Shown here: piece after piece, positions 37,849-47,802 of the stretch | Position numbering within the stretch: the first letter of the stretch is position 1 | Layout: each line of letters opens with the position of its first letter | NCBI RefSeq assembly: GCF_964023145.1 | Contig: NZ_CAXIED010000001.1 | Coordinates: forward strand, 1,054,001 to 1,118,000 | Length of the DNA: 64,000 bases | DNA from: Chlamydia sp. BM-2023 | GTDB lineage: Bacteria; Chlamydiota; Chlamydiia; Chlamydiales; Chlamydiaceae | Reading direction: 5' to 3' | Program-made: the position numbers and the translations under genes | The notes under the pieces: model-generated | Database searches by the model: none | What the model was told of the DNA's origin: nothing | Seen by the model: only the letters and a program-made list of their open reading frames with translations

Positions 37849-39781
37849 AAGGCATCTAGCGTTATTAGGATTTTCTTTACTTGCTATTCTAGGATTAACA
37901 GTATCTTCGCAAGCGGAAATCTTTTCCTTGGGGATCATCGCTAAGACAGGGCCCGACGCCTTTGTCCTTTTTGCTCGTAAGGAAAATAATAGACTCATAA
38001 AAGAAAAAGAACTTACTCAAGAGCAAGTTTTAGAGAGGTGGTCCGCCATTTCTCATGATTCTGATACGATGACAGTTGCTCAAGCCAATGCCTATATTTC
38101 TCAATATGGAAAAGGCTCCGCATCTATCACAAGCAGATTATCACGCTTTATTTCACAATATATAGATCTAACACGGTTTCGTTCTCTCGCTGTATATTTA
38201 ATCATCATAGCTATCTTTAAAGCGGTGACGCTATTTTTTCAGAGGTTTTTATCTCAGGCAGTGGCTATTCGTGTAAGTTGCGATCTCCGTAGGGATTATT
38301 TCGGAGCCCTACAGAGACTCCCAATGACATTTTTCCATGCTCACGATATGGGGAACCTCAGCAGCCGCGTGATTACAGACTCCGCAAGTATTGCGCTGGC
38401 TGTAAATTCATTAATGATTAACTACGTTCAAGCTCCTATAACTCTTGCTTTAGCGTTGGCGGTATGCTTGTCAATATCATGGAAGTTCTCTCTTCTTGTT
38501 TGCATTGCTTTTCCCGTGTTGATTCTTCCTATTGTTTTCATTGCTAGAAAGATCAAAGCTTTGGCAAAAAAAATACAGAAGAATCAGGATAATTTTTCCT
38601 CAGTACTTTTAGATTTCTTAGCGGGAATTTTAACAGTAAAAGTCTTTCGAACGGAGTCTTTTGCCTTTAAGAAATATTGCGATCAAAATAGCCAAATAGC
38701 TTCCTTAGAAGAGAAAAGTGCCGCATACGGTTTACTTCCAAGACCATTATTGCACACCATAGCCTCATTGTTTTTTGCTTTTGTGGTAATTGTTGGTCTC
38801 TATAAATTTAATATTCCTCCCGAAGAGCTCATTGTTTTTTGTGGGCTGCTCTATCTTATTTACGATCCCGTAAAAAAATTCGGGGATGAAAATACCAATA
38901 TCATGAAGGGCTGCGCAGCAGCAGAAAGATTTTACGAGGTACTTTCTCATCCTGATCTTTACTATGAAGATCAGGAAAGCAAGGAGTTTCATGGATTGCA
39001 AAGTCACTTGCAATTTTGCAATGTTTCCTTTGCGTACGATAATAAGAAGGCAGTTATCAAAAACCTCAACTTTACAATAACGAAAGGTGAGGCAATAGGA
39101 ATCGTTGGACCTACAGGATCGGGGAAAACAACAATTACGAAACTCCTTCCTAGACTATATGAGATTACTCAAGGCGATATTCTTTTAGATGGGGTGTCAA
39201 TTACAGAATACAGTAAATCCTCACTTAGAAATCATATAGGCTGTGTTTTACAAAATCCTTTTCTATTTTATGACACTATTTGGAATAACCTTACCTGCGG
39301 TAAGGATATCCCAGAAGCAGATGTTATTGCTGCTTTGAAGCAGGCATATGCTTACGAATTTGTTGAGAAGATGCCTCAGGGAATACATAGCTTGCTTGAA
39401 GAATCCGGAAAAAATCTTTCTGGAGGACAGCAGCAAAGATTAACAATAGCACGTGCGTTATTGAAAAATGCCTCTATTTTAATTTTAGATGAGGCGACCT
39501 CTTCATTAGACGCTATTAGTGAAAACTATATTAAAGAGATTATAGGGCAGCTAAAAGGACAGTGCACACAGATAATCATTGCTCATAAGCTTTCAACTTT
39601 AGAACATGTCGATAGAGTAATTTATTTAGAACATGGTGAGAAAGTCGCTGAAGGAATGAAAGACGAGCTTTTAATGACCTGTCCGGCTTTCTTGAAAATG
39701 TGGGAGCTATCAGGAACTAAAGATTGGGAGAACCCCACTCAGGTAAGCCAGGAGCTTATTACGCCATTTTCATTGAGCTAA
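37814..39781 (+). CDS. msbA: ABC exporter, MsbA type (lipid A/LOS flippase candidate)
   Basis: A 655-residue half transporter: six-helix membrane domain (helices from [14 protein letters not shown] to about residue 345), then an ATPase domain with Walker [10 protein letters not shown] (about 432), signature LSGGQQQRL, Walker [11 protein letters not shown] and H-loop [10 protein letters not shown]. MsbA proteins flip lipid A core across the inner membrane; specificity here is by family resemblance. An extra stretch of about 60 residues between helices 1 and 2 ([20 protein letters not shown]) is longer than in E. coli MsbA. The start lies within accA. The 3' end overlaps mqnB by 4 bp. Confidence 0.88.
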   Translation: MKLLLKAVLRHKRHLALLGFSLLAILGLTVSSQAEIFSLGIIAKTGPDAFVLFARKENNRLIKEKELTQEQVLERWSAISHDSDTMTVAQANAYISQYGKGSASITSRLSRFISQYIDLTRFRSLAVYLIIIAIFKAVTLFFQRFLSQAVAIRVSCDLRRDYFGALQRLPMTFFHAHDMGNLSSRVITDSASIALAVNSLMINYVQAPITLALALAVCLSISWKFSLLVCIAFPVLILPIVFIARKIKALAKKIQKNQDNFSSVLLDFLAGILTVKVFRTESFAFKKYCDQNSQIASLEEKSAAYGLLPRPLLHTIASLFFAFVVIVGLYKFNIPPEELIVFCGLLYLIYDPVKKFGDENTNIMKGCAAAERFYEVLSHPDLYYEDQESKEFHGLQSHLQFCNVSFAYDNKKAVIKNLNFTITKGEAIGIVGPTGSGKTTITKLLPRLYEITQGDILLDGVSITEYSKSSLRNHIGCVLQNPFLFYDTIWNNLTCGKDIPEADVIAALKQAYAYEFVEKMPQGIHSLLEESGKNLSGGQQQRLTIARALLKNASILILDEATSSLDAISENYIKEIIGQLKGQCTQIIIAHKLSTLEHVDRVIYLEHGEKVAEGMKDELLMTCPAFLKMWELSGTKDWENPTQVSQELITPFSLS

Positions 39782-40440
39782 GTTCTTACTGTAGCAGCAA
39801 CGGCAAGTTCTACAATCTCATGTAAACAAGATGCAAATGCAGAAGATAGCTCTTCTGCTAAAGTATTTTTATGAAGATTAAGATAATCCCCGCCATTTGT
39901 TGTTGTGAAATCTGAGGCTATTTTGAGCATGATACAACGCAAATGGTAATCTGAGCATAATCTAGCAATAGTGTAGCCCTCCATATCAATAAGTTGAAAA
40001 GTCTCATGAGTTCCATGCTTATAAGGAGCGTGAGCTGATACTAATTTGGCAGTAGGAAAGGAAGGAATCGGAGTAATAGATAACTCAGGATTATCAGAGA
40101 CGTTGAAGGGAGAGTCTTTACTAAGCTCGGAGATATGCTCGATAGTATAGCAATTGTGCAAAAGTAAGTCTTTTGAGCATGCTCCTGCGAAGCCTATGTT
40201 CACACACGCATGATAAGTTTCTATCTCTTCAATAGTTTGAAAAGCCTCGAGAACACCACTTTCACCCCATTGATTTAGAATGATCATGTCCATAGCTATA
40301 GAAGTATGAGAATCTCTACATTGAAAGAGGTTGGTTCCTTTTTGAATAAAGGCAAAATCTCGAATTAGAGATTTTGCTTCTTCTATATCAGCAAAAATAA
40401 GAAGAAGACGACATTGGTAACTAGATAGCGCAGCTGACAT
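39778..40440 (-). CDS. mqnB: Futalosine hydrolase-like nucleosidase
   Basis: A 220-residue purine-nucleosidase/phosphorylase-fold protein. Blocks typical of the MTAN/MqnB family are NIGFAGACSKDLLLHN and the catalytic-region FQLIDMEGYTIARLC with its Met-Glu. The last part (TTNGGDYLNLHKN) fits MqnB. It would release hypoxanthine from futalosine. The pairing with mqnD upstream on the same strand (20-bp overlap) supports menaquinone synthesis by the futalosine route. Counterpart of CT263. Confidence 0.8.
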   Translation of the reverse strand: MSAALSSYQCRLLLIFADIEEAKSLIRDFAFIQKGTNLFQCRDSHTSIAMDMIILNQWGESGVLEAFQTIEEIETYHACVNIGFAGACSKDLLLHNCYTIEHISELSKDSPFNVSDNPELSITPIPSFPTAKLVSAHAPYKHGTHETFQLIDMEGYTIARLCSDYHLRCIMLKIASDFTTTNGGDYLNLHKNTLAEELSSAFASCLHEIVELAVAATVRT

Positions 40441-41194
40441 AACTTGATAATTTCTCGAAGGCTTGTTTTCCTAAATTCGATAGTACAAGTGTTTCATCAT
40501 TAACATAAGTATTAATGAACTTTTGAATAACCTCGCTATTTTTATCTCTGGAGTATTCTAGAGCTTTGTTTATAGCTCTAGGGGAGTCTTTTAATGATAA
40601 AAATAGAGATTTTCTTAATGCCAATGTTAGTACATCAGCAATAGGTTGAGGAATTGTTTTTTTTATGGCGAGGCATCCTAAAGGTAGAGGAAGTTGTGTT
40701 TTTTCTTCCCACAGCTTTCCAAGGTCTGCCCTTAGGAATAACTTTAATCCATAACTAAATCTTTCCTCATGAATTATTACTCCTGCTGTTATATCACCAC
40801 GAAGCATCTTAGGAAGAATTTCACTATATTTCATAGGGAGAAGTTCGGCGCTAGGATAGAATATTTTACAGAGTAAATGAGCAGTTGTAGATGCTCCTGG
40901 AGTTGCTATAGTTGTTAATGGAGCTTTAGGATCTACAGATAAAAGTAAAGGACCTACGCCATAACCAATAATGTTGCCTACTTCCATAAGATTATAGTTA
41001 TGGCAAATCTTTGGAAATAGCGCTGCGGAAACTTTTACCAACGCACAGCGATTTTCTAAAGCTAATGAGTTTAGAGTTTCGATATCAGCGATAGTAACTT
41101 GATGGAACAGCGGGAAGCCTTCATGACGCTCTAAAAAGGAACGAAATAAAAAAATATCATTCGGGCAAAGAGAAAATGCTGCTGAGACTATCAT
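40421..41194 (-). CDS. mqnD: 1,4-dihydroxy-6-naphthoate synthase (MqnD)
   Basis: A 257-residue periplasmic-binding-protein-fold enzyme. The MqnD signature SLCPNDIFLF is at residues 8-17 (family: SPCPNDT). Other blocks are IATPGASTTAHLL and GVIIHEERFSYG. It converts cyclic dehypoxanthinyl futalosine to dihydroxynaphthoate in menaquinone synthesis. It overlaps dnaQ by 4 bp upstream and mqnB by 20 bp downstream. MqnA and MqnC are not in the window. Counterpart of CT262. Confidence 0.86.
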   Translation of the reverse strand: MIVSAAFSLCPNDIFLFRSFLERHEGFPLFHQVTIADIETLNSLALENRCALVKVSAALFPKICHNYNLMEVGNIIGYGVGPLLLSVDPKAPLTTIATPGASTTAHLLCKIFYPSAELLPMKYSEILPKMLRGDITAGVIIHEERFSYGLKLFLRADLGKLWEEKTQLPLPLGCLAIKKTIPQPIADVLTLALRKSLFLSLKDSPRAINKALEYSRDKNSEVIQKFINTYVNDETLVLSNLGKQAFEKLSSYVSCAI

Positions 41195-41877
41195 GCTAAC
41201 TGTTTCATTAAATCGATTGCGGCCTTCATATCTTTATCTAAATTTCCCTGGTTTTCTAACCATTGGATATAAGAAGCGGGGACTTCTGTAAGTGGTTTGC
41301 CGCGGTATTTGCCAAAAGGCATTTTAAATACTTTCGGATGGCAGCTTTCTTCCATTAAAGTGAGAATTTGCTCAGCGGAGAGGTCTCCAGTAAGAGCTGA
41401 GAATACATTGTGTAAAGTAATTACGTCATCCAAAGCTCTATGAGCTTGATTTTCAGCAAAGCCATAGACCTGACGTAGGTACTGTAAATTATGTTTAGGT
41501 AAGTCTGGACGATACTTTTTAGCCCATTTTAATGAGTCTATAGTACGCAAAGTTAGGGGATTTAAAGAGTGCCTGAGACATTCTTTTTCCAGGAGGGGGA
41601 AATCAAAGCTATCGTTATTGTGAGCAACAAGAATAGCTTCGTTCCCGCAAAAGTCACAGAATTGTTTATAGGCTTCCGGAAATTTTGGAGCTGAAGTTAC
41701 GGTAGATGTGGTAATTCCATGAATTTTTGAGGCTTCTTCAGGAATAGGGATTTCTGGATTTATATAAGTAACAAAGGATTCTTTAGTGATATTGTTATAG
41801 GCAGCAATTTCTATAACACGATCTTTGTCTATCTGTGTTCCGGTAGTTTCCGTGTCATAGAAAATGAGCGCCGTCAT
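41191..41877 (-). CDS. dnaQ: DnaQ-like 3'-5' exonuclease with C-terminal DUF3820-type domain
   Basis: A 228-residue DEDDh exonuclease. Exo I is FYDTETTG (Asp and Glu), Exo II HNNDSFDFPLL, and Exo III HRALDDV. It is similar to the proofreading subunit of DNA polymerase III. The C-terminus (PFGKYRGKPLTEVPASYIQW) is a small DUF3820-like domain often attached to such exonucleases. It overlaps mqnD by 4 bp. Whether it proofreads or acts in repair cannot be told. Counterpart of CT261. Confidence 0.88.
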   Translation of the reverse strand: MTALIFYDTETTGTQIDKDRVIEIAAYNNITKESFVTYINPEIPIPEEASKIHGITTSTVTSAPKFPEAYKQFCDFCGNEAILVAHNNDSFDFPLLEKECLRHSLNPLTLRTIDSLKWAKKYRPDLPKHNLQYLRQVYGFAENQAHRALDDVITLHNVFSALTGDLSAEQILTLMEESCHPKVFKMPFGKYRGKPLTEVPASYIQWLENQGNLDKDMKAAIDLMKQLA

Positions 41878-41892
41878 GAAGTGATCCCTAAA

Positions 41893-42366
41893 TTATTCTT
41901 TGTTTTCCTTTCTAGCTTGTTTTTTTAATTCATCGAGGTTCATATTTCCTGATGAGATCAAGCCTATAGCATGTGAAAAACTATCACAAACTAACTTAAT
42001 TGTGTCGATATATATACGTAGTAACTTCTCATGAATTTCTCCATTTAGACAGGGAATAACCAGACGATAGAAAATCAATCCTTGTTCTTCGTCCATTCCA
42101 AATCCAGGTGTGTCGAGATCCCTATTGAGTAGGTGAAGTAGTCGAGCTGTAGATTCCTTTTGATTGTCGTGTAGTTGATAAGGAAAATAGCAAATTAGCT
42201 GAAGAATTTCCCCCTCATTACGAATTACGAAAAATAAAGGAAGTTCATGATCCTCAGCTTGAATATTAATATAAGTTAACCCGCTTTCTCTTTCTAGTAG
42301 AGGTTCTAATCCTGCATTTTTGAGAAAATGTGATAAATTATTTTGATTTAACGACCACGTAGTCAT
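41893..42366 (-). CDS. mcsc: Type III secretion chaperone, Mcsc-like
   Basis: A 157-residue acidic protein with the class I (SycE/CesT-like) chaperone plan: N-terminal helix (LSHFLKNAGLEPLL), beta-sheet core (LTYINIQAEDHELPLFFVIR), and C-terminal helix (EKLLRIYIDTIKLVCDSF). By position it matches CT260, named Mcsc, which was shown to bind several Inc-type cargoes. The start is ambiguous: ATG 42366 with GGAG 10 bases upstream, or ATG 42372 with 4-base spacing. It follows the FliO-like gene closely. Confidence 0.8.
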   Translation of the reverse strand: MTTWSLNQNNLSHFLKNAGLEPLLERESGLTYINIQAEDHELPLFFVIRNEGEILQLICYFPYQLHDNQKESTARLLHLLNRDLDTPGFGMDEEQGLIFYRLVIPCLNGEIHEKLLRIYIDTIKLVCDSFSHAIGLISSGNMNLDELKKQARKENKE

Positions 42367-42399
42367 TTCCATGTGCTCCAAATTATTGATAAAATATTC

Positions 42400-42906
42400 T
42401 TAAAATTCTTTGCTAGTAAGATTAGAAACTTGTCCGGTGCTCACATTTTTATTCTTCTGAAATTTTCGTATGCTCTTACTAAGAAAATCCGAAGTAGACA
42501 AAGATCCTTTTTTCTCATTTTTTTGCAGGAGTTCGTTAATATCTGTATCGGGAGGAAATTCTGAAAGTAGGGTAACTTTTTCACCTGCTTCCGCAATGAC
42601 AAGAATTTTATTTACTACACGAATGATGTAGATACAAGTTTTTGGATTTAAAGAACGTCTATCAAGAATCTTTATTGTTGAGTGGTTTCCAAAACTTTGG
42701 CCTTTAGATTTTAGAAATTTTTTAAATGCCCAAACACCTACTCCAAATAACGTAAGAAGTAATATCAGGGAGCCAAGCATTTTGAACATTTCCAGTTTCA
42801 TATTTTCTGGAAACATTCCTTGAAGGTTCATCTGCTCACTAGAGTTGTCTGCTAGAGCCAAGTCCTCTGCACAGGTAGCGAGATAAGAAAAAATTTTATA
42901 AGGCAT
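42400..42906 (-). CDS. FliO-like single-pass membrane protein
   Basis: A 168-residue protein with a polar N-terminus, one transmembrane helix at about 44-61 (LGSLILLLTLFGVGVWAF), and a small beta-rich domain (IKILDRRSLNPKTCIYIIRV, then VNKILVIAEAGEKVTLLSEF). This is the FliO/FliZ flagellar export plan. Chlamydiae have no flagella but keep several flagellar export homologues beside their type III system. Its position beside an Mcsc chaperone fits a secretion role; this is inference. Confidence 0.75.
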   Translation of the reverse strand: MPYKIFSYLATCAEDLALADNSSEQMNLQGMFPENMKLEMFKMLGSLILLLTLFGVGVWAFKKFLKSKGQSFGNHSTIKILDRRSLNPKTCIYIIRVVNKILVIAEAGEKVTLLSEFPPDTDINELLQKNEKKGSLSTSDFLSKSIRKFQKNKNVSTGQVSNLTSKEF

Positions 42907-43281
42907 AGTTTTAAGACCTTTTTACGTCTCTATATAATCGTATAACAACTAAGAAACAATTTGATTTTAGTATCTTGTGCCTGGAAATTGTTTGCAGCTA
43001 GTTTTATAACAGTAAGGTGTGATGGGTGCCAGGATTAAATTAAACTGTAATTTTGTATATTCCTGCAAGAACGATGTAATTAAGATGACTAATTTCAAAG
43101 TTTAAGAGAATATAGAAAAAGTACTCTTTAAGGGTTTTTAATAGTTGCTTTTCTATGTGGTATTCTATCTTTGTTTTGTTATGAGAATAGAAGCAAGGCT
43201 TACCTAGTTGATTGCGATTCCCTCGATCATGTGAGAGTATATTCAGAAGAACTATTTATTAGTGGGGTGTAAGGTTACTTT
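42907..43281. other. 375-bp intergenic region at a synteny junction
   Basis: No gene, tRNA or clear terminator was found. The two flanking genes diverge, so it should hold two promoters. Its left neighbours are CT260-type genes and its right neighbours CT103/CT104-type genes, which lie far apart in C. trachomatis, so a rearrangement endpoint falls here. Confidence 0.5.
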
Positions 43282-44169
43282 ATGGAAAAACTATTAATTA
43301 CCGATATCGATGGTACGATTACCCACCTAGCTCATGAATTGCCCTTTGAAGTTTCCCAGGCTTTAACGCGGTTGTACCATTCTGGATGGAAATTATTCTT
43401 TTTGACAGGGAGGTATTTTTCTTATGCGAATCGCATACTTAAAGATCTTGAGGTTCCCTATTTACTCGGTTGTCAAAACGGCGCTTGTGTATGGTCTTCT
43501 GAAGAGGATAAGTTTCTCTATTTTCAAAGTATTCCTAACGAGATTTTATATACCTTACAAGGGTATTTAGAAGATAGTGAGGTGATTTTTTGCGTGGAAT
43601 CTGGCGCTATGAATCAGGATCAATACTATCGTTCGTCTTTTTGCCGCAGTGAAAAAGATTTACTCCGCCATTTAGATCCTGTGTATTTTCCTAATCCTCA
43701 AGAGAGGGCAAGGCTTAGAGAAACCAAAAACATCGCTCAAGATTATCCTTATGAAATGTTTGCTGTGGCAAAAATTTTCGGAAAGAAAAGTGACGTAGAG
43801 GAGGTTCAGAAAAGAATCCAGGATTCTAAAGAACTCATGTCAAATTTGACGATTACGTTTATGCGTTGGCCATTTGATTTTAACTACGCGATTTTATTTA
43901 TGACGGATAAGTCTGTATCTAAGGGGCTTGCTGTTGATCGTATAGTGGACTTGCTTTACGATGGTAATAAACCATTTATCATGGCTTCTGGGGATGATGC
44001 TAACGATATTTGTTTGATAGAGCGTGGGGATTTTAAGATTGTCATGAACTCTGCTCCTGAGCATATGCATGGTTTCGCAGACTTTCTTGCCTCCCCTGCT
44101 AAAGAATTAGGCATTCTTCAAGCGTGGGAGGCTGGAGCAGAGGAGTATCTCAGAATTAAGAGTTCTTAG
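43282..44169 (+). CDS. HAD-superfamily (Cof-type) phosphatase
   Basis: A 295-residue HAD hydrolase: nucleophile loop DIDGT with Asp8 and Asp10, lysine region near KIFGKK, and [13 protein letters not shown] as motif IV. The cap is of type C2 as in Cof/sugar phosphatases. Substrate unknown. The 3' end overlaps fabI by 14 bp. Counterpart of CT103. Confidence 0.86.
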   Translation: MEKLLITDIDGTITHLAHELPFEVSQALTRLYHSGWKLFFLTGRYFSYANRILKDLEVPYLLGCQNGACVWSSEEDKFLYFQSIPNEILYTLQGYLEDSEVIFCVESGAMNQDQYYRSSFCRSEKDLLRHLDPVYFPNPQERARLRETKNIAQDYPYEMFAVAKIFGKKSDVEEVQKRIQDSKELMSNLTITFMRWPFDFNYAILFMTDKSVSKGLAVDRIVDLLYDGNKPFIMASGDDANDICLIERGDFKIVMNSAPEHMHGFADFLASPAKELGILQAWEAGAEEYLRIKSS

Positions 44170-45055
44170 GTAGCATTTCAGGGCCAATTCCCATGATATT
44201 CGCTCCGTGATCCACGTAGAGAGTTTCTCCTGTAATAGCTTGTGCTAGGGGAGAAGCTAGAAACGCTGCGGCAGCGCCTACTTGAGCTGTAGTCATAGGC
44301 TCTGGAATGGGAGCCCAGTCTAGATAATAATCGACCATCTGCTCGATAAAACCGATAGCTTTTCCGGCGCGGCTAGCTAGAGGACCTGCAGAAATGGTAT
44401 TTACGCGAATTCCCCATTTTCTTCCTGCTTCCCAAGCGAGCATTTTTGTATCACTTTCTAACGCTGCTTTTGCTGCGCTCATACCGCCGCCATATCCGGG
44501 AACAGCACGTGACGAAGCTAAATAAGTTAGGGAGATACTACTACTACCGGGATTCATAATCGGCCCGAAATGTGCCAGTAAGCTAACGAGGGAGTAGCTT
44601 GATGTCCCTAATGCTGATAGATACCCTTTACGTGATGTTTCTAAAAGGGGTTTAGAAATTTCAGGGCTATTAGCTAGCGAGTGAACTAAAATATCAATTT
44701 TTCCGAAATCTTTAGTTACCTGTTGGACTACCTCAGAAATCGTGTATCCTGAAATATCCTTGTAGCGTTTGTTTTCTGCAATATCTTGAGGGACATCCTC
44801 AGGTTTATCAAAACTTGCATCCATGGGATAGACCTTAGCAATTTCTAGAAGATCTCCGTTGGATAATTTTCGTGATTCATCAAATTTTCCTAAATCCCAG
44901 GATTGAGAAAAGATCTTATAAATAGGCACCCAAGTCCCTATGATAATAGTAGCTCCAGCTTCTGCTAGTACCTTAGCGATCCCCCAGCCATAGCCTTGGT
45001 CATCGCCAATGCCTGCTATAAAAGCTATCTTGCCAGTTAAATCGATATTTAACAT
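44156..45055 (-). CDS. fabI: Enoyl-[acyl-carrier-protein] reductase (plant-plastid-like)
   Basis: NADH-dependent last step of fatty acid elongation. The 299-residue SDR enzyme has [20 protein letters not shown] at the cofactor site and the Tyr-Lys pair in [16 protein letters not shown]. This spacing (Tyr-x7-Lys) and an insertion of about 35 residues after the first Rossmann unit ([14 protein letters not shown]) differ from E. coli FabI but match plant plastid enoyl reductases as I remember them. It is longer than the 262-residue E. coli protein. The gene diverges from the large CT105-like gene. Confidence 0.95.
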   Translation of the reverse strand: MLNIDLTGKIAFIAGIGDDQGYGWGIAKVLAEAGATIIIGTWVPIYKIFSQSWDLGKFDESRKLSNGDLLEIAKVYPMDASFDKPEDVPQDIAENKRYKDISGYTISEVVQQVTKDFGKIDILVHSLANSPEISKPLLETSRKGYLSALGTSSYSLVSLLAHFGPIMNPGSSSISLTYLASSRAVPGYGGGMSAAKAALESDTKMLAWEAGRKWGIRVNTISAGPLASRAGKAIGFIEQMVDYYLDWAPIPEPMTTAQVGAAAAFLASPLAQAITGETLYVDHGANIMGIGPEMLPKNS

Positions 45056-45324
45056 CCGTCAACCTTCTTCTGTATGCAGCGTTGTAAAAAGAGGAGGTTA
45101 GCAGATTCCTTTATTATTTACGAAACCCTTTGCAAGCACCCTCTTAGAAGAGTTTTTTAGATGTTATATCTTTTTTTAATTTCTCGTATGACAAGTAAAA
45201 TTTTTATTTACTTTTTAGTTCCTCAAATCTAACCTCTCTGCCCCTTGCCGAAGTTTGCAAGTTTAATCCTATGTTTAGTGTGATCTGTAAGTTAATAGGA
45301 TAAAATTAAAATAGGAGAAAAATT

Positions 45325-47526
45325 ATGACATTTCCAATAGGAAATACTCGTTCTACTATGGGCTTTGTAAAAACTCAAGATGAACTAGAAACAACAGAAA
45401 ATACATCTTTAATTTCTCATGTGGCTGAAGAGGCATTGACTACTTCATCACAGGCCTCCTCAGATTCATCGAGTGCTCTAGATAGATCTACACTTACCAC
45501 TTCAGCTTTTATTTCTGAGGCTGGAGACGCTGCAATGGCAGCATGTTCAGCAGCTTTATCAACTATCGATACAAGTTTGGAGCATATTTATGTAGCGATG
45601 GGTGAGATAAGAAAGAGCAGCTCTTCTCAGACAGAGCTTATAAGTTACTTAGACTACATAAAGGAACAAGCAGCAGAGGCGAACCCTCTTTATAGGCGTT
45701 TCAATGGTGTTTTTGATCAACGTCCCGTATCTTCTGGGGCGGAAATATTTTGTAGGGATTCTATAATTACCACTCGCCCTCGCGCAAGTATGGAGTGCTT
45801 GGATGATATTTCTATTGAAACGCTTCCAGAGCCTACCCCGAAAGCTCCTCATGAATGGCGATCGCAGTTATTTACCTTTTTTATAGAGCTGTTAAGGGAA
45901 GATTTATCTAGTGGTGCTTTGACTGGAGGGAGGACTCAAAAAACATTCGAAATACTCACCGAGGGTCTAGGAGAAGAAGAAGTCGAAGGATTAAAAGGAA
46001 TGATTTTAACCAGCGATTTTTATTCACAAGAGGGAATGTTTAAGCTTTGTGATGTGATGAGAAATACAGCCGTGGTTACCTCTGCACCGAGGTTAACCAC
46101 CTTATTTGATTTCTTCCAAGGTAGAAGCGAGAGTATAACTCCTGAAACCTTGAATGAGCTAGTGAGTTTGTTGGGAGACACACTACATTTAAATATACCT
46201 GAAAATCTTAAAGTCTTTTTAAAAGCGCTCACAAATTTATATTCTGCAACGCATCCTTCGGGTGTTGCTCCTGCAGCAGTTGCGGTATCTATATTTTCCC
46301 TAGTTGTCTCGGCATTGCAAAGCGATACAGCTAGACGTGCTGCACAGTATGTCTATGATGCTAGTGCAGAGTCTTGTGCTGGAAATTGTGGATGTGCAGG
46401 TTGTGGATGTGCAGACGGTGCAGGCGGATGCGGAAGCTTCGGAGATATGTTCTGTGGGCTTTTCTCTAGAGGATTTAACTTGAATAGAGACAAAGTAACG
46501 CCAAGCAAATATAAAAAGTTGGAAGATGAATATACTCCATCAGTTGTTCTAGTTGCTTTAAATAACTTGGGGGTAAACAACGTGGATCTTCTTGCTGGGG
46601 AGCCGGTGACCTTGCCTTCATTATCAGAAATTCGTGCGGAATGTGCGCGCTGTGCTGATAATATGACGAGAATTCTCAGTAATAAGACCAAAGAGATGTG
46701 GGGAGAGGCAGCAGAGAATTATCCTGCTATTTTAGGTAATGATCAGTTTAGGAGTGCAATTGTTTCAGGATTGTCTAATAAAAGAATTCCAGTATCGGAA
46801 GAGCATTTAATGGATAATGTTATGGTTGATTGTTCTTGGGGATCTAAGGGATTTCTTTCTTCTCATGAACCTTTCAATTCGAGAAGATTAGTCCACTCTC
46901 TTACTACTATGATTATTATTGATCCTAGAACTGACGCTGGTAACCAATTGGGTGGTTTAAGAGCTTCTGGAGCTATTACTTCTGTAGGTAGAATTTTGAC
47001 TGAACTTGTCAAAGAGAAAGGGAAGCTATTGTTAACTAGTGAAGAGTTAATGACTTTGGTTTGTATCGTTTTAGCAGAACGAGGCATAGCAGTGGCAGAT
47101 GCAGAAGCATCTCAAGACACGTTTATCTTTAATGATGAGGAATTACAGGACTTGTTCGTCCATGTTGAAGCAAACCGCATTCGTTTAGAGAAAGCTCAAC
47201 CTATGAACATCCGAGAAGGTGTCAATACTGCTGTTTTCTATAATATGCTAATGAATACGCCACGTTCAAGTTCGAGCTTCCATCATAAACCTCAGGGAAA
47301 TAGAAAATCAGATAGAAACAAAATGGTTGTTGATATGTCTACGCCTTGGATGAAAGCTGCAGGATTAGATTGGAAATCCTTATCTGCATCTAGAATGAGA
47401 CAAGAGCCGGCTCCTGGTGTTGTACAAGGAGAAGCCGCTGCGCTTATTCATTCCGAAGAAGGCGGCGCTAGAGGAAGACCTGAAGGCGTCTTTGTTGTGG
47501 AAGCGTATGAAGAAACATCCGTATAG
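45325..47526 (+). CDS. Large cysteine-cluster chlamydial protein, CT105-type effector candidate (paralogue 1)
   Basis: A 733-residue protein without signal peptide; the N-terminus (MTFPIGNTRSTMGFV, then a Ser/Thr-rich stretch) fits a type III secretion signal. A cluster of seven cysteines lies at about 351-377 (CAGNCGCAGCGCAD). A conserved alpha-helical region follows (SVVLVALNNLGVNNVDLLAG; EIRAECARCADNMTRIL). It aligns along most of its C-terminal half with the next gene. AGGAG is close to the ATG. It lies in the fabI-rluD slot of CT105, a reported type III substrate of C. trachomatis; orthology is by position. No enzyme motif is recognised. Confidence 0.78.
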   Translation: MTFPIGNTRSTMGFVKTQDELETTENTSLISHVAEEALTTSSQASSDSSSALDRSTLTTSAFISEAGDAAMAACSAALSTIDTSLEHIYVAMGEIRKSSSSQTELISYLDYIKEQAAEANPLYRRFNGVFDQRPVSSGAEIFCRDSIITTRPRASMECLDDISIETLPEPTPKAPHEWRSQLFTFFIELLREDLSSGALTGGRTQKTFEILTEGLGEEEVEGLKGMILTSDFYSQEGMFKLCDVMRNTAVVTSAPRLTTLFDFFQGRSESITPETLNELVSLLGDTLHLNIPENLKVFLKALTNLYSATHPSGVAPAAVAVSIFSLVVSALQSDTARRAAQYVYDASAESCAGNCGCAGCGCADGAGGCGSFGDMFCGLFSRGFNLNRDKVTPSKYKKLEDEYTPSVVLVALNNLGVNNVDLLAGEPVTLPSLSEIRAECARCADNMTRILSNKTKEMWGEAAENYPAILGNDQFRSAIVSGLSNKRIPVSEEHLMDNVMVDCSWGSKGFLSSHEPFNSRRLVHSLTTMIIIDPRTDAGNQLGGLRASGAITSVGRILTELVKEKGKLLLTSEELMTLVCIVLAERGIAVADAEASQDTFIFNDEELQDLFVHVEANRIRLEKAQPMNIREGVNTAVFYNMLMNTPRSSSSFHHKPQGNRKSDRNKMVVDMSTPWMKAAGLDWKSLSASRMRQEPAPGVVQGEAAALIHSEEGGARGRPEGVFVVEAYEETSV

Positions 47527-47577
47527 TTTTTAACCCTTTTTTTAAATAGACATCTTCTATTTTAAAAATCAGACTTT

Positions 47578-47674
47578 GAGCATGCAATAACCCAATGGGT
47601 GTTCACAAGTGTTTAAGCCATAGAAAACACTTGGAAGCACTCTGTACGGGGAACCTGCATGCTCATTTTTTTTA
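47578..47674 (+). ncRNA. Candidate structured RNA between the two paralogues
   Basis: A 9-bp closing stem, GAGCATGCA (47578-47586) with TGCATGCTC (47656-47664), encloses smaller hairpins: ACCC-AAT-GGGT, and AAGTGTTT...AAACACTT with a 10-base loop. The right arm of the closing stem is followed at once by ATTTTTTTT, as in an intrinsic terminator. It could be a small RNA of about 95 nt, a structured 3' UTR of the first paralogue, or a terminator plus leader. It is not a tRNA. Confidence 0.5.
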
Positions 47675-47802
47675 AAAATTCAAATTTTTTCTACACATTT
47701 TATCCCTTCTTCACCAATCTCTTGCGTTAGTTTTTAATAATCAACGGCTTTGATCTGTTTTTTTCCTTGCCGTTGATTGACACTTTAGTAAGGAGAAGTG
47801 CG

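Noticed and set aside
47578..47664. tRNA-like cloverleaf
   Set aside because: The closing stem is 9 bp and there is no T-loop TTCRA or proper anticodon arm; better viewed as a structured RNA or terminator.
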